Of a DNA stretch of 64,000 nucleotides, positions 8,569-16,098 are shown piece after piece. Location: assembly GCF_000422085.1 (NCBI RefSeq), contig NC_021741.1, forward strand, positions 930,001 through 994,000, in the 5' to 3' direction. The translations under genes were made by a program, and so were the position numbers. Under the pieces are notes generated by a model, which was given only the letters and a program-made list of their open reading frames with translations, was not told where the DNA came from and searched no databases. The DNA is from Serratia liquefaciens ATCC 27592 (GTDB taxonomy: Bacteria > Pseudomonadota > Gammaproteobacteria > Enterobacterales > Enterobacteriaceae). Every line of letters starts with the position of its first letter. Within the stretch, counting starts at the first letter, position 1.

Positions 8569-9156
8569 ATGGCACGGGTTTCAAAGCAGCAGATGGAGCG
8601 CAATCGCGAGGCGATTGAGCAGGTGTCTTCACAGCTTTTCCGCGAACGCGGCCTGAATGGCGTCAGCGTTAACGATCTGATGGCGGCCGTGGGGCTGACG
8701 CACGGTGGTTTCTATGGCCATTTTGCTTCCAAGGACGAACTGGCGGCGGTGGCCAGCCGCAGGGCGGCAGAGGAATCTGCTCAGCGCTGGGAAGCAGCCA
8801 GCCGTCAGCCCGACCAGCACAATTTACAGACTCTGGTTGACGCCTATCTGAACGTCAGGCACCGCGACTGCCCGGGCGAAGGCTGCATGGTTGCCGCTCT
8901 GGCCGGTGACGTGGCGCGCGAAGAGGCGGATAAACCCGTGCATCAGGCTTACCTGAGCGGTGTGAAAGCCATGTTGGCGCGGCTGGAGTCGCTTTCGCCA
9001 GATGAACAACAACCCCAACGACAACAGCAGGCGCTGGTGCAGATGGCGATGCTGGTGGGGGCACTGACGTTGGCAAGGGCAACGCAGGGCGATGCGCTGT
9101 CAGAACAGTTTCTTAACGCGACGCGTCAGGCGCTGTTACCGACTGAGGCTGACTAA
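8569..9156 (+). CDS. TetR-family transcriptional regulator
   Basis: A 195-residue repressor. The N-terminal helix-turn-helix (about residues 25-60) reads GVSVNDLMAAVGLTHGGFYGHFASKDEL, typical of TetR/AcrR. The C-terminal ligand domain contains a conserved CPGEGCMVAALAGDV segment seen in a large TetR subgroup. AAGGAG precedes the ATG. It lies directly downstream of the aldo/keto reductase, which it probably controls. Its last 44 bases overlap the convergent AraC-family gene. Confidence 0.88.
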   Translation: MARVSKQQMERNREAIEQVSSQLFRERGLNGVSVNDLMAAVGLTHGGFYGHFASKDELAAVASRRAAEESAQRWEAASRQPDQHNLQTLVDAYLNVRHRDCPGEGCMVAALAGDVAREEADKPVHQAYLSGVKAMLARLESLSPDEQQPQRQQQALVQMAMLVGALTLARATQGDALSEQFLNATRQALLPTEAD

Positions 9157-9871
9157 AATACAGCCCCGGCGTGGTGCCAAAACGCTGACGGAAGGCGGCA
9201 ATATAGGCGCTGACATTGTCATAACCGTATTCGCCGGCGATTCGACCGACCGATTCACCACGCGACAGCGGCTCCAGCGAGCGAATCACCCGTGCTTGCT
9301 GGCGCCAACGGGCGAAGGTCACACCGGTTTCGCTGATAAAACGGCGGCTGAGGGTGCGTACGCTCACCCCGGCCCAGGCGGCCCAGTCACTCTGGGTACG
9401 CGCGCTGGCGGGTTCATTCAGCAGGGCGCGGGCGATTTTCAACAACCTGGCGTCCTGCGGTAGCGGTAACTGCAGCGGTACGCTCTCTTCCACAGAAATC
9501 TCATCCAACAAGACCCGCAATAGGCGTTGTTGCGCCGGATCCAGCTCTTGTCCGGCAAAAGGAGCAATACGTTCCATTAACGCCTGAATCAACGCGGAGG
9601 CAGGGCTCAGATGCGGCTGCGCCGGCAGCGTCGCACAGTAGGACTCCGGCAGATACAGACTCCAGCCGACGACGTTGCCGCATGCCAGTGCCTGGTGCGC
9701 ACAGTTGGGTGGCAGCCAGCCGATACTGCCGGCGGTCATTGCCCATTGGCGCTCCCGGGTTTCCAACGCCATCATGCCATGGGTCAACAGGTAGATCTGT
9801 CCGCTGGCATGCTGGTGCCAGGGCGTCAGGTGTTTTTTCTCATGCCAAAGTCGCTGGCTCTGCAGGATCAT
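9113..9871 (-). CDS. AraC-family transcriptional regulator
   Basis: A 252-residue regulator with an N-terminal cupin-like sensing domain (HQHASGQIYLLTHGMM) and a C-terminal double helix-turn-helix (about residues 155-245: VRTLSRRFISETGVTFARWR, then IAGEYGYDNVSAYIAAFRQ and FGTTPGLYF). Transcribed away from the NTF2-like gene at 9973 with a 101-base shared control region, so that gene is its likeliest target. The effector is unknown. The end overlaps the tetR end. Confidence 0.88.
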   Translation of the reverse strand: MILQSQRLWHEKKHLTPWHQHASGQIYLLTHGMMALETRERQWAMTAGSIGWLPPNCAHQALACGNVVGWSLYLPESYCATLPAQPHLSPASALIQALMERIAPFAGQELDPAQQRLLRVLLDEISVEESVPLQLPLPQDARLLKIARALLNEPASARTQSDWAAWAGVSVRTLSRRFISETGVTFARWRQQARVIRSLEPLSRGESVGRIAGEYGYDNVSAYIAAFRQRFGTTPGLYFSQPQSVTAPDASR

Positions 9872-9972
9872 AATGATTGGCCGATTTGCAGTATTAAAAG
9901 TCCGAGTGTGGTTATTATGCCATGCCTTGTTCGTTTTATGATCTCCGCGTCATTCACTTCTGGAGATCAACC

Positions 9973-10377
9973 ATGACCCCGAAAACCCCCACAGCCCTGG
10001 TGCTCGATGCCTTGCAAAAGGTTGTCGCCGCCCCGCAACATCAGCCGACGCTGATCGCTGAGCTTTTCAGTGCGGATTACCGTCAACAGGTGGACGGCAA
10101 GACGCTGGACTACATGCAGTTTGTGCAACACATGGCGTTGCTCAAGCAGTTGACTCGCAGCATGACGCTGGAGATGGTCGCCATTGCCGGACAGGACGAT
10201 TCGGTGTTGACGCATCATAGGGTGCGGGTGGAAAAGCGCGATGGCAGCCTTAGTCTGGTTAAGGTGCTGGCGCATTTCACCGTACGTGACGGCAAAATCT
10301 GCGCCTGCGATGAACTGACGCAACTGCTGGAAGGCGATCACGCCGATCGCGATCTGGGGTCACGCATGTCGGTATAA
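9973..10377 (+). CDS. NTF2-like / SnoaL-like small protein
   Basis: A 134-residue protein whose pattern suits the nuclear-transport-factor-2 fold: an N-terminal helix pair, LIAELFSADYRQQVDGKTLDY, then beta strands ending with FTVRDGKICACDELTQLLEGD. SnoaL-like proteins of this fold are often isomerases, hydrolases or ligand carriers; no function can be assigned. The start at 9973 has TGGAG seven bases upstream; a longer reading from 9922 has no such site. Probably controlled by the divergent AraC-type regulator. Confidence 0.7.
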   Translation: MTPKTPTALVLDALQKVVAAPQHQPTLIAELFSADYRQQVDGKTLDYMQFVQHMALLKQLTRSMTLEMVAIAGQDDSVLTHHRVRVEKRDGSLSLVKVLAHFTVRDGKICACDELTQLLEGDHADRDLGSRMSV

Positions 10378-10423
10378 ATCGCGCTGCTATACTTAATCCT
10401 GTGGAATCACACGGGAGATCAAC

Positions 10424-10624
10424 ATGCGCGAAAATAACCGACCAGGCTATCCGAGAACCGCCCGAGTGGTCGCCGTTGACCGGGGCGATCCCAGCTTGCA
10501 TATGCACCGTTTCGAGGTGCGCACCGACGATATAGAACCCAATACGCTGCTCAGCGAGCACGCAACCGAGCAGGAAGCGTTGGATGCCAAGCACCGCTAT
10601 GAGGACCCTGCGTTGGAAGACTAA
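10424..10624 (+). CDS. yaiA: Small conserved protein YaiA
   Basis: A 66-residue cytoplasmic protein with GGGAG before the ATG. It matches E. coli YaiA in size and pattern (YPR..., RADD/RTDD, SLISEH/TLLSEH, T..EA.DAK.RYEDP). YaiA has no established function; in E. coli it sits in the aroL-yaiA-aroM transcription unit. Here it is separated from aroL by four regulator/enzyme genes and from aroM by the IclR-OPT-DUF1177 insertion, and it ends in its own terminator. Confidence 0.85.
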   Translation: MRENNRPGYPRTARVVAVDRGDPSLHMHRFEVRTDDIEPNTLLSEHATEQEALDAKHRYEDPALED

Positions 10625-10637
10625 CCGTTATCCCTCA

Positions 10638-10668
10638 GAAACCGGCGTAAAGCCGGTTTCTTGTTTTT
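10638..10668 (+). terminator. Intrinsic terminator of yaiA
   Basis: GAAACCGGC (10638-10646) pairs with GCCGGTTTC (10652-10660) across a five-base loop and is followed by TTGTTTTT. Confidence 0.9.
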
Positions 10669-11188
10669 ACCGCTATAGTCTCTGTTTTCCAGTCTTTTAT
10701 TGATCATCATTTTGTGATTTTTATCGCCCCTATGGGTGTTTCACTTCTGGGAAAAGAGATGTCCAATTCCGAGTTACAGGCGTTGTTTCAACGCCATATG
10801 CTGATGTTGTTGCAGCAGGCGTAGTCGTCTCAACCGCCTTAAACGTTACCCCAAAGACGCGTTTCGTTTTGCCTACGCTGCCGGGCGACACTTTCTATAA
10901 CGGTGTGGTGGAGTTAATTGTGCCGATCGATTTCAGTCTGCATAACGCTCGCTTCTGATTCTGGGGCGGCAAAGCGTATTTTGTTTGCTCAGGTGAATGG
11001 CGTTTTCAGCAGCTTGTGCTGATATTTCCCCCAGCTTAAGTAGATGTGCAAATTAATTTCCCTCATGACTTTGGCGATCTTTCCGCTATTTTATTTTCAA
11101 AAGCATCATTATCTTTAATTTTCCACAGCGTAAAAAATAAACTGCTTGACGATAAGTTGTGCGAGTTTTAGTTTCTAATTATCGAACA
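10669..11188 (+). other. Gene-poor AT-rich stretch with a possible degenerate reading frame
   Basis: No intact gene is seen between the yaiA terminator and the IclR operator. From about 10760 to 10959 one frame stays open without an ATG and ends VELIVPIDFSLHNARF before a stop at 10957-10959. A short ATG reading frame at 10759-10824 (20-odd codons) overlaps it in another frame. I do not recognise either. It could be the decayed end of a gene at the junction of the inserted IclR cassette. The 11040-11180 part is visibly AT-rich. Confidence 0.3.
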
Positions 11189-11196
11189 GGAACTAA

Positions 11197-11213
11197 GTTC
11201 CATATAGTGGAAC
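11197..11213. promoter_or_regulatory. 17-bp palindrome before the iclR-type gene
   Basis: GTTCC-ATATAGT-GGAAC, 10 bases before the start codon; an abutting GGAAC-TAA-GTTCC lies at 11189-11201. The same GTTCC-N7-GGAAC pattern occurs before the transporter operon (12110-12126). This is inferred to be the IclR-type operator. Confidence 0.6.
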
Positions 11214-11223
11214 AAGGCGTGCC

Positions 11224-11997
11224 ATGACAACCCTGGAAAATGCCGCAGCGGTATTAAAGTTATTTTCACAACAACGAATGATGCACGGGCAACCCGGTAT
11301 TTCATTCAGCGATGTGGTGAACCAACTGGCGCTGCCGAAAAGTACCGTATCGCGCCTGCTGCAGACCATGGAAACACAGGGCATGCTGGAGCGCGATCCC
11401 GACAGCAAGCTGTATAAAATCGGTCGCTTGCTTTTATCGGTTTCCAGCCATTATTTGTCGACGCCGCTGGTGGACAGCGTGGCGGCCAGCATGGTGCAGC
11501 TCAGTCAACTGACTTGCTGCACGGGTTATGTTTCGGTGCTCGAGGGGCAGGAGATCATGGTGATGCGCATGTTCCCGGGCCGTCACTTCCTCCAGGTAGT
11601 GACGCCGGCGGGCAGCCGTTCACCGGCGGCGGAAACGTCGGTGGGCAGGGCAATTTTGGCGCGTGACAGCGATGAACAGGCTATTGCGCGCTATGCCACC
11701 GGTTACCACGTGGCTTCGCCCAATGCCCCGCAATCGCCGGATGCGTTGTTGAGCAAGCTGGCGCAGATTCGGCGGCAGGGCTGGTCCCTGGCGCGTAACG
11801 AAACCTTGCAGGGTATCAGTTCGTTGGCGACAGCGGTGACCAACAAACACCGCAATGAGACGGTGGGGCTCTGTTTATCCTTTGCCACCCAAGCGGACGA
11901 ACAACCGTTTTCTCCTGCCGTATTAGAAGCGTTGATGACGGTATCTCGGCAATTAGCGGAAAAGTTCGGTGATGATTATTGGCAACAGATCAAATAA
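11224..11997 (+). CDS. IclR-family transcriptional regulator
   Basis: A 257-residue regulator. An N-terminal winged helix-turn-helix (about residues 10-75: FSDVVNQLALPKSTVSRLLQ, then TMETQGMLERDPDSKLYKIG) is followed by the IclR effector domain, with characteristic QVVTPAGSRSPAAETSVGRA and GLCLSFATQADEQPFSPAVL segments. It is followed after 199 bases by an OPT transporter operon in the same direction. The matching palindromes before both units imply autoregulation and control of the operon. The effector is unknown, probably the transported compound or a product. Confidence 0.88.
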   Translation: MTTLENAAAVLKLFSQQRMMHGQPGISFSDVVNQLALPKSTVSRLLQTMETQGMLERDPDSKLYKIGRLLLSVSSHYLSTPLVDSVAASMVQLSQLTCCTGYVSVLEGQEIMVMRMFPGRHFLQVVTPAGSRSPAAETSVGRAILARDSDEQAIARYATGYHVASPNAPQSPDALLSKLAQIRRQGWSLARNETLQGISSLATAVTNKHRNETVGLCLSFATQADEQPFSPAVLEALMTVSRQLAEKFGDDYWQQIK

Positions 11998-12032
11998 CGC
12001 ATCGAAATAGTTCTGCTAGCACGGAGTAATTA

Positions 12033-12098
12033 ATGAAAGCCAACACCAGGGAATTCGTTAGTTATTTCACTTTAGGTTACGGGTCAAAAAATTATTAA
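12033..12098 (+). CDS. Possible 21-codon leader ORF
   Basis: A short frame starting MKANTREFVSYFTLGYGSKNY and ending TAA, with GGAG eight bases before its ATG. It sits between iclR and the transporter operator. The ribosome-binding site is good, but nothing else supports coding. It could be a leader peptide, a decayed gene start or chance. Confidence 0.25.
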   Translation: MKANTREFVSYFTLGYGSKNY

Positions 12099-12109
12099 TT
12101 CAAATCGTA

Positions 12110-12126
12110 GTTCCAAATACCGGAAC
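12110..12126. promoter_or_regulatory. 17-bp palindrome before the OPT transporter operon
   Basis: GTTCC-AAATACC-GGAAC lies within a longer inverted repeat, CGTAGTTCC/GGAACTACG (12106-12130). It has the same half-sites and spacing as the site before iclR. It lies about 70 bases before the transporter start, where a repressor or activator could act. Confidence 0.6.
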
Positions 12127-12196
12127 TACGACGGCAGCCTGACGCCGAAAAATGACCTTTGCCATGCGCCAGCGAATATTCAGGGAAATTGACTCT

Positions 12197-13762
12197 ATGA
12201 AATCCAATACCACCATAAATCCGTTGAAAGATATCGGTACGCTGCTGGTGATGGTGATTCTGTCCATCGTTGGGGCGATCATCGGTGTGCAGCTAATCAC
12301 TACGTTGGGCGTGACCCCCAATACGTCGATCATCGGGGCGCTGTTCGCGATGCTATTGGCGCGCATTCCGCTGCAAATGTTCCAGCGTTATCGATCGGTA
12401 CATACGCAAAACCTGGCGCAAACGGTGATTTCCTCCGCCACCTTTGGCGCTGCCAATTCATTGCTGATGCCAATTGCCGTGCCTTATGTGATGGGGCAGC
12501 CGCAGCTGATCCTGCCGATGTTTTGCGGTGTGGCCGTGGCAATGTTGCTTGACGCCTATCTGCTGTATCGCATGTTTGACACCAAAATCTTTCCTGCCGC
12601 CAACGCCTGGCCGCCAGGCGTTGCGGCGGCGGAAGCCATCAAGGCCGGCGATCGGGGGGGCAAACAGGCCTGGTTGCTGGTGGTGGGCGTGGCGGTGGGG
12701 ATCGCCGGGTCGATGCTTAAAATCCCGATGGCGGCCTTCGGCACCGCATTTATCGGCAATATTTGGGCTTTGGGGATGTTTGGCGTCGGCCTGCTGCTGC
12801 GCGCCTACGCAGAACCTATGGCGGGTTTCGACATCAATGCGCATTTTATTCCTCATGGGGTGATGGTTGGCGCCGGATTGGTGGCGTTGATCCAGGTGGT
12901 GCAGGTGATCCGTAGCAAAAACGTCGACGCCGCCGGTTACAGCCAGGCAGATAGCGAAGTCAGCAAGGCGCTGGGGCTGGGAGCCGTTGGCTATATCGTT
13001 ATCGCTGCGTTGCTGGCGTTGGCCGGCGGGCTGTATAGCGAGATGTCGCTGACCATGCTGGTGTTGTTTGTTATTTATGCCGCGTTCGCCGCCTTTGTGC
13101 ATGAGTTGATCGTCGGTATCGCCGCCATGCACTCTGGCTGGTTCCCGGCCTTTGCGGTGGCGCTGATCACCCTGATTATCGGTATTTTGATTGGTTTTCC
13201 GCCGGTGGCATTGTGCGTGCTGACCGGGTTTACTGCCGCCACTGGCCCGGCGTTTGCCGACATGGGGTTTGATCTGAAAGCTGGCTTTATTCTGCGCGGC
13301 TACGGCAAAGATTTGCAGCAGGAGCTGTTGGGGCGTCGCATTCAACTGTTTGCCGCCTTGATCGCCTTTGTTATTGCCATCCCGGTGGTGTACTTCGCTT
13401 ACAGCAGCTACTTCCTGCAGGACCTGATCCCACCGGTAGCGCGGGTGTACGCCAAAACCATCGAGGCGGGCGCTCAGCCGGGCATTGCCTTCAGCTTGCT
13501 GATCTGGGCCATTCCCGGGGCCATCGTGCAGCTGATTGGCGGGCCCAAACGCCAGCTCGGCGTGCTGTTAGCTACGGGCCTGCTGATCAACAACGCGTTG
13601 GCGGGGTGGGCGGTGCTCCTTGGCATTGCGCTGCGCATCCTGATTATCCGTCGCTGGGGCGACAAGGGCCGCACGCCGATGGAGATCATGGCGGCCGGTT
13701 TTATTGCCGGTGACGCGTTGTACAACTTTTTCAATTCGATTTTTTCCAGCAAAGGGAAATAA
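12197..13762 (+). CDS. OPT-family (oligopeptide/siderophore-type) transporter
   Basis: A polytopic membrane protein of about 521 residues with more than a dozen hydrophobic helices. It has the bacterial OPT-family pattern: NPLKDIGTLLVM at the start, GANS/AANSLLMPIAVPYVMG, NAWPPGVAAAEAIKAGDRGG, and a final GD-rich end (AAGFIAGDALYNFFNSIFSS). OPT proteins are proton-driven importers of peptides, modified peptides or metal chelates. I choose the ATG at 12197; a start at 12152 is possible. It heads an operon with DUF1177 and AroM-family genes. The substrate is unknown. Confidence 0.82.
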   Translation: MKSNTTINPLKDIGTLLVMVILSIVGAIIGVQLITTLGVTPNTSIIGALFAMLLARIPLQMFQRYRSVHTQNLAQTVISSATFGAANSLLMPIAVPYVMGQPQLILPMFCGVAVAMLLDAYLLYRMFDTKIFPAANAWPPGVAAAEAIKAGDRGGKQAWLLVVGVAVGIAGSMLKIPMAAFGTAFIGNIWALGMFGVGLLLRAYAEPMAGFDINAHFIPHGVMVGAGLVALIQVVQVIRSKNVDAAGYSQADSEVSKALGLGAVGYIVIAALLALAGGLYSEMSLTMLVLFVIYAAFAAFVHELIVGIAAMHSGWFPAFAVALITLIIGILIGFPPVALCVLTGFTAATGPAFADMGFDLKAGFILRGYGKDLQQELLGRRIQLFAALIAFVIAIPVVYFAYSSYFLQDLIPPVARVYAKTIEAGAQPGIAFSLLIWAIPGAIVQLIGGPKRQLGVLLATGLLINNALAGWAVLLGIALRILIIRRWGDKGRTPMEIMAAGFIAGDALYNFFNSIFSSKGK

Positions 13763-13793
13763 CCCCCCGGTTAAATTGTGAGGTCAGCCGATT

Positions 13794-14723
13794 ATGAGTT
13801 TGCAACAAACGCTGCAGGTTTTTGAATTAATAGATAATGCCTACGTGAGCGGTCAGGACGTCGTCGATCTGTTTGCGTCTTATCCCGGCATCCGGGCCAG
13901 TACGTTGCGTGCCAGCGGACCGAAAGGCGCCACCGATTTCGTGCGCATCGATATCCCCGGCAGCGCCGGTAAAAACCGGGGTGGGGATGCGCCAACTCTG
14001 GGCATTGTCGGCCGGTTGGGCGGCATCGGTGCGCGGCCTACGCGCATCGGCTTGGTGTCCGACGGCGACGGGGCAATTGCCGCGATTGCCAGCGCGTTGA
14101 AGCTGGCAGAAATGCAGCGTAAAGGGGACGTGTTGCCGGGGGATGTCATTATCACTACCCATATTTGCCCTGACGCGCCAACCCGCCCGCACGATCCGGT
14201 CGATTTTATGGATTCGCCAATCGACGACGTGACGATGAACGACAATGAAGTGGTGGCGGAAGCCGATGCAATCTTGTCTATCGACACTACCAAAGGCAAC
14301 CGCATCATCAATCACAAAGGTTACGCGCTGTCGCCGACGGTGAAAGAAGGCTACATCCTGCGGGTGGCGGAAGACTTGCTGCGGATTATGGAGATGACCA
14401 GCGGTCGTCCGGCGGTGACGTTCCCGATCACCACGCAGGACATTACGCCGTACGGCAATGGGGTGCATCACCTGAACAGCATCCTGCAACCTTCCACCGC
14501 GACTTCTGCGCCGGTGGTTGGCGTAGCGATCTGTACCGAGTCGGTGGTGCCGGGCTGCGGTACCGGTGCCAGCCATGAAGTGGATATTGCGCTGACCGTG
14601 AAGTTTGCGGTGGAAGTGGCGAAAGAGTTCGGGCGCGGTACCTGCCAGTTTTACCAGGCCGATGAATACGCGCAGCTTCTGGCGTTGTACGGCAGCCTCA
14701 GCCACCTGCAAAAAAGGAAATAA
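13794..14723 (+). CDS. DUF1177 family protein
   Basis: A 309-residue cytoplasmic protein matching the DUF1177 family as I recall it. Notable segments are IVGRLGGIGARPTRIGLVSD, VIITTHICPDAPTRPHDPVD with two histidines and two acidic residues, VVAEADAILSIDTTKG, and the C-terminal VAICTESVVPGCGTGASHEV. The His/Asp-rich segments suggest a metal site, but that is inference. It lies 31 bases after the OPT gene and four bases before the AroM-family gene, so the three are surely cotranscribed. No function is established for the family. Confidence 0.78.
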   Translation: MSLQQTLQVFELIDNAYVSGQDVVDLFASYPGIRASTLRASGPKGATDFVRIDIPGSAGKNRGGDAPTLGIVGRLGGIGARPTRIGLVSDGDGAIAAIASALKLAEMQRKGDVLPGDVIITTHICPDAPTRPHDPVDFMDSPIDDVTMNDNEVVAEADAILSIDTTKGNRIINHKGYALSPTVKEGYILRVAEDLLRIMEMTSGRPAVTFPITTQDITPYGNGVHHLNSILQPSTATSAPVVGVAICTESVVPGCGTGASHEVDIALTVKFAVEVAKEFGRGTCQFYQADEYAQLLALYGSLSHLQKRK

Positions 14724-14727
14724 CCGG

Positions 14728-15405
14728 ATGAATGCCTCATTTGCCACGCTGACTATCGGCCAGGCGCCGCGTAACGACATCATGCCGCTGCTGTCGGCCT
14801 TTCTGCCCGCGGATCAGGTGAGGCATGTCGGGCTGTTGGATGGACTGAGCTTCGGCCAGATTGACCAAGGCTACGCTCCTATGGCCGGTGAGAAGGTGCT
14901 GGTTTCACGATTGTTGGACGGTACGCAGGTGAGGCTGGGCGCCTCGCGGGTCGAAAAGGGATTGCAGCAGAAAATCCGTGAGCTGGAAGCCGAGGGCTGT
15001 GAAGCGATCCTGCTGCTATGCACCGGAGAATTTGGCCGACTGCACGCCGAACGCGCGCTGTTGCTGGAGCCGGATCGCATTATTCCGCCGCTGATTTCCG
15101 CCATTGTCAGCCAGCATCGGGTCGGCATTGTGGTGCCGGTAGCGGAGCAAATCAGCCAGCAAGCAGGCAAATGGCAACGGCTGGCGACGCCGCCCTGTTT
15201 CGCCGTGGCCAGTCCCTATCTGGCGGACGACGCGGTGCTGGAACGGGCGGCAAGTGAGTTGCAGCGACAAGGGGCGCAGGTGGTGGTGCTGGATTGCATC
15301 GGCTATCACCGCCAGCATCGCGATTTCCTGCAGGCGCGGCTTGAAAGACCGGTGCTGCTGTCCAACGTGCTGGTCGCCAAGTTGGCGGCTGAGCTAATTA
15401 ACTGA
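14728..15405 (+). CDS. aroM: AroM family protein
   Basis: A 225-residue protein, the same length as E. coli AroM, with matching segments: LTIGQAPRNDI, EPDRIIPPLISAIV, GIVVPV, VVVLDCIGYHRQHRD and LSNVLVAKLAAEL. AroM has no proven activity; its fold relationship is to Asp/Glu racemase-like proteins. Here two cysteines (Cys98 in LLLCTGEF and Cys190 in LDCIGYH) lie where racemases of that superfamily carry their catalytic pair. The start at 14728 has AAAAAGGAAA upstream and follows the DUF1177 stop by four bases. Position before ppnP and rdgC agrees with E. coli order. Confidence 0.87.
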   Translation: MNASFATLTIGQAPRNDIMPLLSAFLPADQVRHVGLLDGLSFGQIDQGYAPMAGEKVLVSRLLDGTQVRLGASRVEKGLQQKIRELEAEGCEAILLLCTGEFGRLHAERALLLEPDRIIPPLISAIVSQHRVGIVVPVAEQISQQAGKWQRLATPPCFAVASPYLADDAVLERAASELQRQGAQVVVLDCIGYHRQHRDFLQARLERPVLLSNVLVAKLAAELIN

Positions 15406-15616
15406 TTTTATATAGAATAAATCCTTAGTCTGGCGAATGACAGCGGCTGTCTGGCGCGTTTTTATCAGCGGATCCAGAGTGCCAGGCTGAGGAGCCATTG
15501 CCCGGCAGAATTTTACTCTGCGTCGCGATCGCATTTCGCGTGAAAAACCAGTGACAGATCAACCACAATCCCCCAATATGGATTTCCCATAAAGTTGATT
15601 ACGCGGGTGCCAGTCT

Positions 15617-15907
15617 ATGCTGAAAGTGAACGAGTATTTTGCCGGAAAAGTGAAGTCTATCGGTTTCGATAGTAGCAGCATCGGCCTTACCAGCGTCGGT
15701 GTGATGGAAGAGGGTGAGTACACCTTCACCACCGCCCAGCCGGAAGAAATGACCGTGATTACCGGGGCGTTGAAAGTCCTGCTGCCGGGCTCGCCGGACT
15801 GGCAGGTGTTTATGCCGGGTGAGAAGTTCTTCGTACCGGGCCACAGTGAGTTCAACCTGCAGGTTGCCGATGCAACCGCTTATCTGTGCCGTTATTTGAG
15901 CAAGTAA
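15617..15907 (+). CDS. ppnP: Pyrimidine/purine nucleoside phosphorylase PpnP
   Basis: A 96-residue single-domain cupin matching E. coli PpnP (formerly YaiE; 94 residues): [56 protein letters not shown]. It cleaves purine and pyrimidine nucleosides with phosphate, serving nucleoside salvage in the cytoplasm. The start fits the E. coli N terminus although the ribosome-binding site is weak. About 210 bases of non-coding sequence precede it. Confidence 0.92.
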   Translation: MLKVNEYFAGKVKSIGFDSSSIGLTSVGVMEEGEYTFTTAQPEEMTVITGALKVLLPGSPDWQVFMPGEKFFVPGHSEFNLQVADATAYLCRYLSK

Positions 15908-15910
15908 TTC

Positions 15911-16035
15911 ATACCCTTCTTACTTGAAGCTGCTGCGTTGTTGGCTGCATGCGCCCACCCCAGTCACTTACTTGAGTAAGCTCCTGGGGATTCCCGCACT
16001 TGCCGCCTAGCTGCAACTCCAATTAATTTGGGTAT
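15911..16035. repeat. Inverted-repeat intergenic element, full copy A
   Basis: The element opens ATACCC and closes GGGTAT. Its centre (15958-15989) folds as CCCCAG...CTTAC/GTAAG...CTGGGG. A second full copy is at 49554-49678 and a deleted one at 22396-22463. Similar ATACCC...GGGTAT elements are common between genes in Serratia, Yersinia and relatives. Confidence 0.85.
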
Positions 16036-16066
16036 GCTATCTGTGTTGCGAAGCTACTCATGTGGA

Positions 16067-16094
16067 ACAAAGGCGCAGCGATTTGCGCCTTTGT
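16067..16094 (-). terminator. Hairpin at the 3' end of rdgC
   Basis: ACAAAGGCGCA and TGCGCCTTTGT form a perfect 11-bp stem with a six-base loop, directly after the rdgC stop on the minus strand. The following bases are only moderately T-rich, so it is a weak or bidirectional terminator. Confidence 0.55.
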
Positions 16095-16098
16095 GTAC

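Noticed and set aside
12458..13345. 295-codon minus-strand frame opposite the OPT transporter
   Set aside because: Shadow of a membrane-protein gene; His/Gln-rich composition and no domain.
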